Source: Mucilaginibacter_A sp964251965 (lineage in GTDB: Bacteria; Bacteroidota; Bacteroidia; Sphingobacteriales; Sphingobacteriaceae). Taken from it: a stretch of 64,000 nt of DNA. The notes under the pieces are model-generated. The model made no database searches and was not told the DNA's origin. It saw only the letters and a program-made list of their open reading frames with translations. Of this stretch, positions 62,491 to 64,000 are shown one piece after another (position 1 is the stretch's first letter; each line of letters starts with the position of its first letter). A program made the position numbers and the translations under genes. Location: assembly GCA_964251965.1 (NCBI GenBank), contig CAXULQ010000001.1, positions 620,001 through 684,000 of the forward strand, read 5' to 3'.

Positions 62491-63168
62491 ATGTCGATTG
62501 CATTAGAACCTTCGTGGCTGGAAATTTTAAAAGATGAGTTTGAAAAAGATTATATGACCAAACTGAAAGCTTTTTTACAGCAGGAAAAACAGGAAGGCTA
62601 CACTGTTTACCCTAAAAGCAAAGATATTTTTAATGCTTTTGCCAAAACGCCTTTTGATGATGTAAAAGTGGTAATCTTGGGGCAAGATCCTTATCACGGC
62701 GCAAACCAGGCACATGGATTATCTTTTTCGGTTCAAAAAGGAGTTGCTGTTCCGCCTTCTTTGCAAAATATTTATAAAGAACTGCAGCAGGAATTTCCGG
62801 AATACATCACCCCAAAACATGGAGATTTAACGCATTGGGCCGAACAAGGCGTGTTGATGCTGAACGCAACGTTAACTGTCCGTGCCAACATGGCTGGTTC
62901 CCATCAAAAAAAAGGCTGGGAAACGTTTACCAATAAAGTGATCCAGGAAATATCCAACCGCAAAGAAAACGTTGTGTTTTTACTTTGGGGGAAATTTGCA
63001 CAAGCTAAAAGTGAACTGATTGACCCGCAGAAACATCATTTGCTGGTTGCTGCACATCCATCACCGTTTGCCGCGCACAATGGCTTTTTTGGCTGCGATC
63101 ATTTTTTGGAAGCCAACGTAATTTTAGAAGAAAACGGCATCGAACCAATTGACTGGCAAATTAGCTGA
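62491..63168 (+). CDS. ung: uracil-DNA glycosylase, family 1
   Basis: Ung removes uracil from DNA in base excision repair. The 225-residue protein has the water-activating motif GQDPYHGANQAHGLSFSV (catalytic D66), the Phe/Asn-containing pocket LMLNATLTVRANMAGSHQ, LLWGKFAQ, and the leucine/His loop HPSPFAAHNGFFGCDHF. Length is typical. It is a single gene; a TGCTTCTTTTATCGGG motif begins 1 base after its stop. Confidence 0.96.
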   Translation: MSIALEPSWLEILKDEFEKDYMTKLKAFLQQEKQEGYTVYPKSKDIFNAFAKTPFDDVKVVILGQDPYHGANQAHGLSFSVQKGVAVPPSLQNIYKELQQEFPEYITPKHGDLTHWAEQGVLMLNATLTVRANMAGSHQKKGWETFTNKVIQEISNRKENVVFLLWGKFAQAKSELIDPQKHHLLVAAHPSPFAAHNGFFGCDHFLEANVILEENGIEPIDWQIS

Positions 63169-63216
63169 TGCTTCTTTTATCGGGTGAAAGTTGAGGTAAT
63201 TTATAAAACGCTGCAA

Positions 63217-63687
63217 CTAATATTCCAACGGCACAGTAGGTTCTTTTTTATTGGTGGACATGATGATCATCGTTTGGAAAGTTTTAACCACACTGATGCG
63301 GCTGATTTTTTGCATAATCAACTGCTCGTACGATTTAATGTCTTTTACGTAAACCTTCAGCAAAAAATCACATTGCCCGGTTACATGATGGCATTCTGTA
63401 ATTTCTTTGATTTCGTGAACCTGGTTTAAAAAAGTTTGGATGGTGTTGTTTTGGTGAAAATCCAACGAAACCTGGATGAAAGTTTTAATGCCCAAACCCA
63501 GTTTTTCTTCGTCCACCAAAGCATGATAACTTAAAATATAACCAGCGTTTTCCAGTTTGCGCACCCGTTCTAAAGTTGGCGCAGGCGAAAGCCCAATTTC
63601 GTTAGATAACTGCAAATTGGTGATGCGGCCATTTTGCTGCAAAATCTTTAAAATCTGTAAATCTGTTTTATCTAATTCAACTGCCAT
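63217..63687 (-). CDS. Lrp/AsnC family transcriptional regulator
   Basis: The 156-residue protein has the N-terminal winged helix-turn-helix (about 5-55, LDKTDLQILKILQQNGRITN and LSNEIGLSPAPTLERVRKLE) and the C-terminal RAM effector-binding domain (about 70-140, ECHHVTGQCDFLLKVYVKDI). The family senses amino acids and regulates their metabolism. Targets are unknown. It is divergent from the MntR-type gene, so the shared gap may hold operators for both. Confidence 0.9.
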   Translation of the reverse strand: MAVELDKTDLQILKILQQNGRITNLQLSNEIGLSPAPTLERVRKLENAGYILSYHALVDEEKLGLGIKTFIQVSLDFHQNNTIQTFLNQVHEIKEITECHHVTGQCDFLLKVYVKDIKSYEQLIMQKISRISVVKTFQTMIIMSTNKKEPTVPLEY

Positions 63688-63764
63688 CGCTGTACAATTA
63701 TAGCTTTTCTATCCTAAACATATCAAACAAAAAATATTAAAACAAATTACTTTTAAATTGGTAA

Positions 63765-63780
63765 TTTAGACAAGCCTAAA
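63765..63780. promoter_or_regulatory. palindromic operator candidate upstream of MntR-type gene
   Basis: TTTAGACAAGCCTAAA is a 16-bp imperfect palindrome (halves TTTAG.C/G.CTAAA) 22 bases before the start of the DtxR/MntR-type gene. A related TTAGGCCT lies just after it. Operators of DtxR-family regulators have this shape (TTAGG-type halves), so autoregulation by metal is plausible. Confidence 0.5.
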
Positions 63781-63802
63781 TTTATAATTAGGCCTGCAAA
63801 AA

Positions 63803-64000
63803 ATGAATGCTTCTTTTACCGAGGAAAATTATTTAAAAGCCATTTTTCATTTATCTGCGGAAGACAGTCAGCAGGTTAATACCAACCAAATTGCTTCGAT
63901 TTTGAACACTAAAGCAGCTTCTGTAACGGATATGCTTAGAAAATTATCTGCCAAAAACCTGATTGATTATACCCGTTACCGTGGCGTATGTTTAACGGAA
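63803..64000 (+). CDS. DtxR/MntR family metal-dependent regulator (partial)
   Basis: The first 66 residues begin MNASFTEENYLKAIFHLSAE and continue with the iron-dependent repressor winged helix: NTNQIASILNTKAASVTDML and RKLSAKNLIDYTRYRGVCLT. The start is the ATG at 63803. The first codons (AATGCTTCTTTTACC) contain a motif word. The rest, with the metal and dimerisation parts, lies beyond the right edge, so iron or manganese specificity cannot be read. Confidence 0.85.
   Translation, partial: MNASFTEENYLKAIFHLSAEDSQQVNTNQIASILNTKAASVTDMLRKLSAKNLIDYTRYRGVCLTE

Overview
The window comes from a member of the Bacteroidota, most likely the Sphingobacteriaceae (Pedobacter/Mucilaginibacter type). 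The indicators are AT-rich DNA, the gliding-type ABC genes gldF and gldG, a GLPGLI protein next to an outer-membrane CarboxypepD_reg/beta-barrel protein, several DUF4397 lipoproteins, and an almost complete lack of Shine-Dalgarno sites except in front of rpsU. Both window edges cut genes: the tuf C-terminus at the left and a DtxR/MntR-type regulator at the right. No rRNA, CRISPR array, transposase or prophage was seen.

Layout. 1-3.1 kb (minus): translation block rpsU, xerC-like recombinase, hpf, then tRNA-Thr(TGT), Tyr(GTA), Gly(TCC), Thr(GGT) and tuf. 3.2-8.2 kb: a helix-hairpin-helix protein, a fused OlsF-like acyltransferase, a small membrane protein and rny. 8.2-11.5 kb (minus): pheT, a coiled-coil protein, zapA and a 6S-like RNA before rny. 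11.6-18.1 kb: radC, rpsT, three DUF4397 lipoproteins, a zinc phospholipase C-like protein, a DedA protein and dnaN. 18.2-22.6 kb: gldFG and small stress-type proteins. 23-38.8 kb: an accessory, repeat-rich stretch holding an ABC ATPase with a TolC protein, a DUF6169 pair, a lipoprotein, an outer-membrane barrel with GLPGLI, an alpha/beta hydrolase, an APC transporter and a fused TreS-maltokinase. 39.1-49.8 kb (plus): a two-gene NRPS-PKS assembly line. 49.9-53.8 kb (minus): a three-subunit molybdenum hydroxylase. 53.9-59.5 kb (minus): response regulator-kinase, hybrid kinase and CheR. 59.8-64 kb: lysS, ung, an Lrp regulator and the start of an MntR-type regulator.

Two things stand out. First, a short DNA word, AAAAGAAGCA, occurs 39 times by my hand count (random expectation about 0.2). 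It lies in genes and between genes, in several reading frames and in both orientations, with an extended form close to CCGRTAAAAGAAGCATC. A sister word, GATAAAAACAGCATC (core TAAAAACAG, 24 copies), differs only at two central positions. Several intergenic copies are paired head to head as long hairpins between genes. Density, location and pairing resemble the DNA uptake sequences of Haemophilus and Neisseria; I know of no such system described for this phylum. Second, the biosynthetic locus has the order A-T / KS-AT-ACP-aminotransferase / C-A-T-TE. It predicts a small beta-aminated peptide-polyketide that starts from an amino acid rather than a fatty acid.

Other signals include an rpsU leader whose strong Shine-Dalgarno can fold into a hairpin with an anti-SD-like sequence, an E. 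coli-like tRNA-tuf order, a palindromic operator before the MntR-type gene, REPIN-like and composite intergenic repeats, and an in-frame repeat inside the megasynthase. All domain, motif and repeat calls were made by eye, without database searches.
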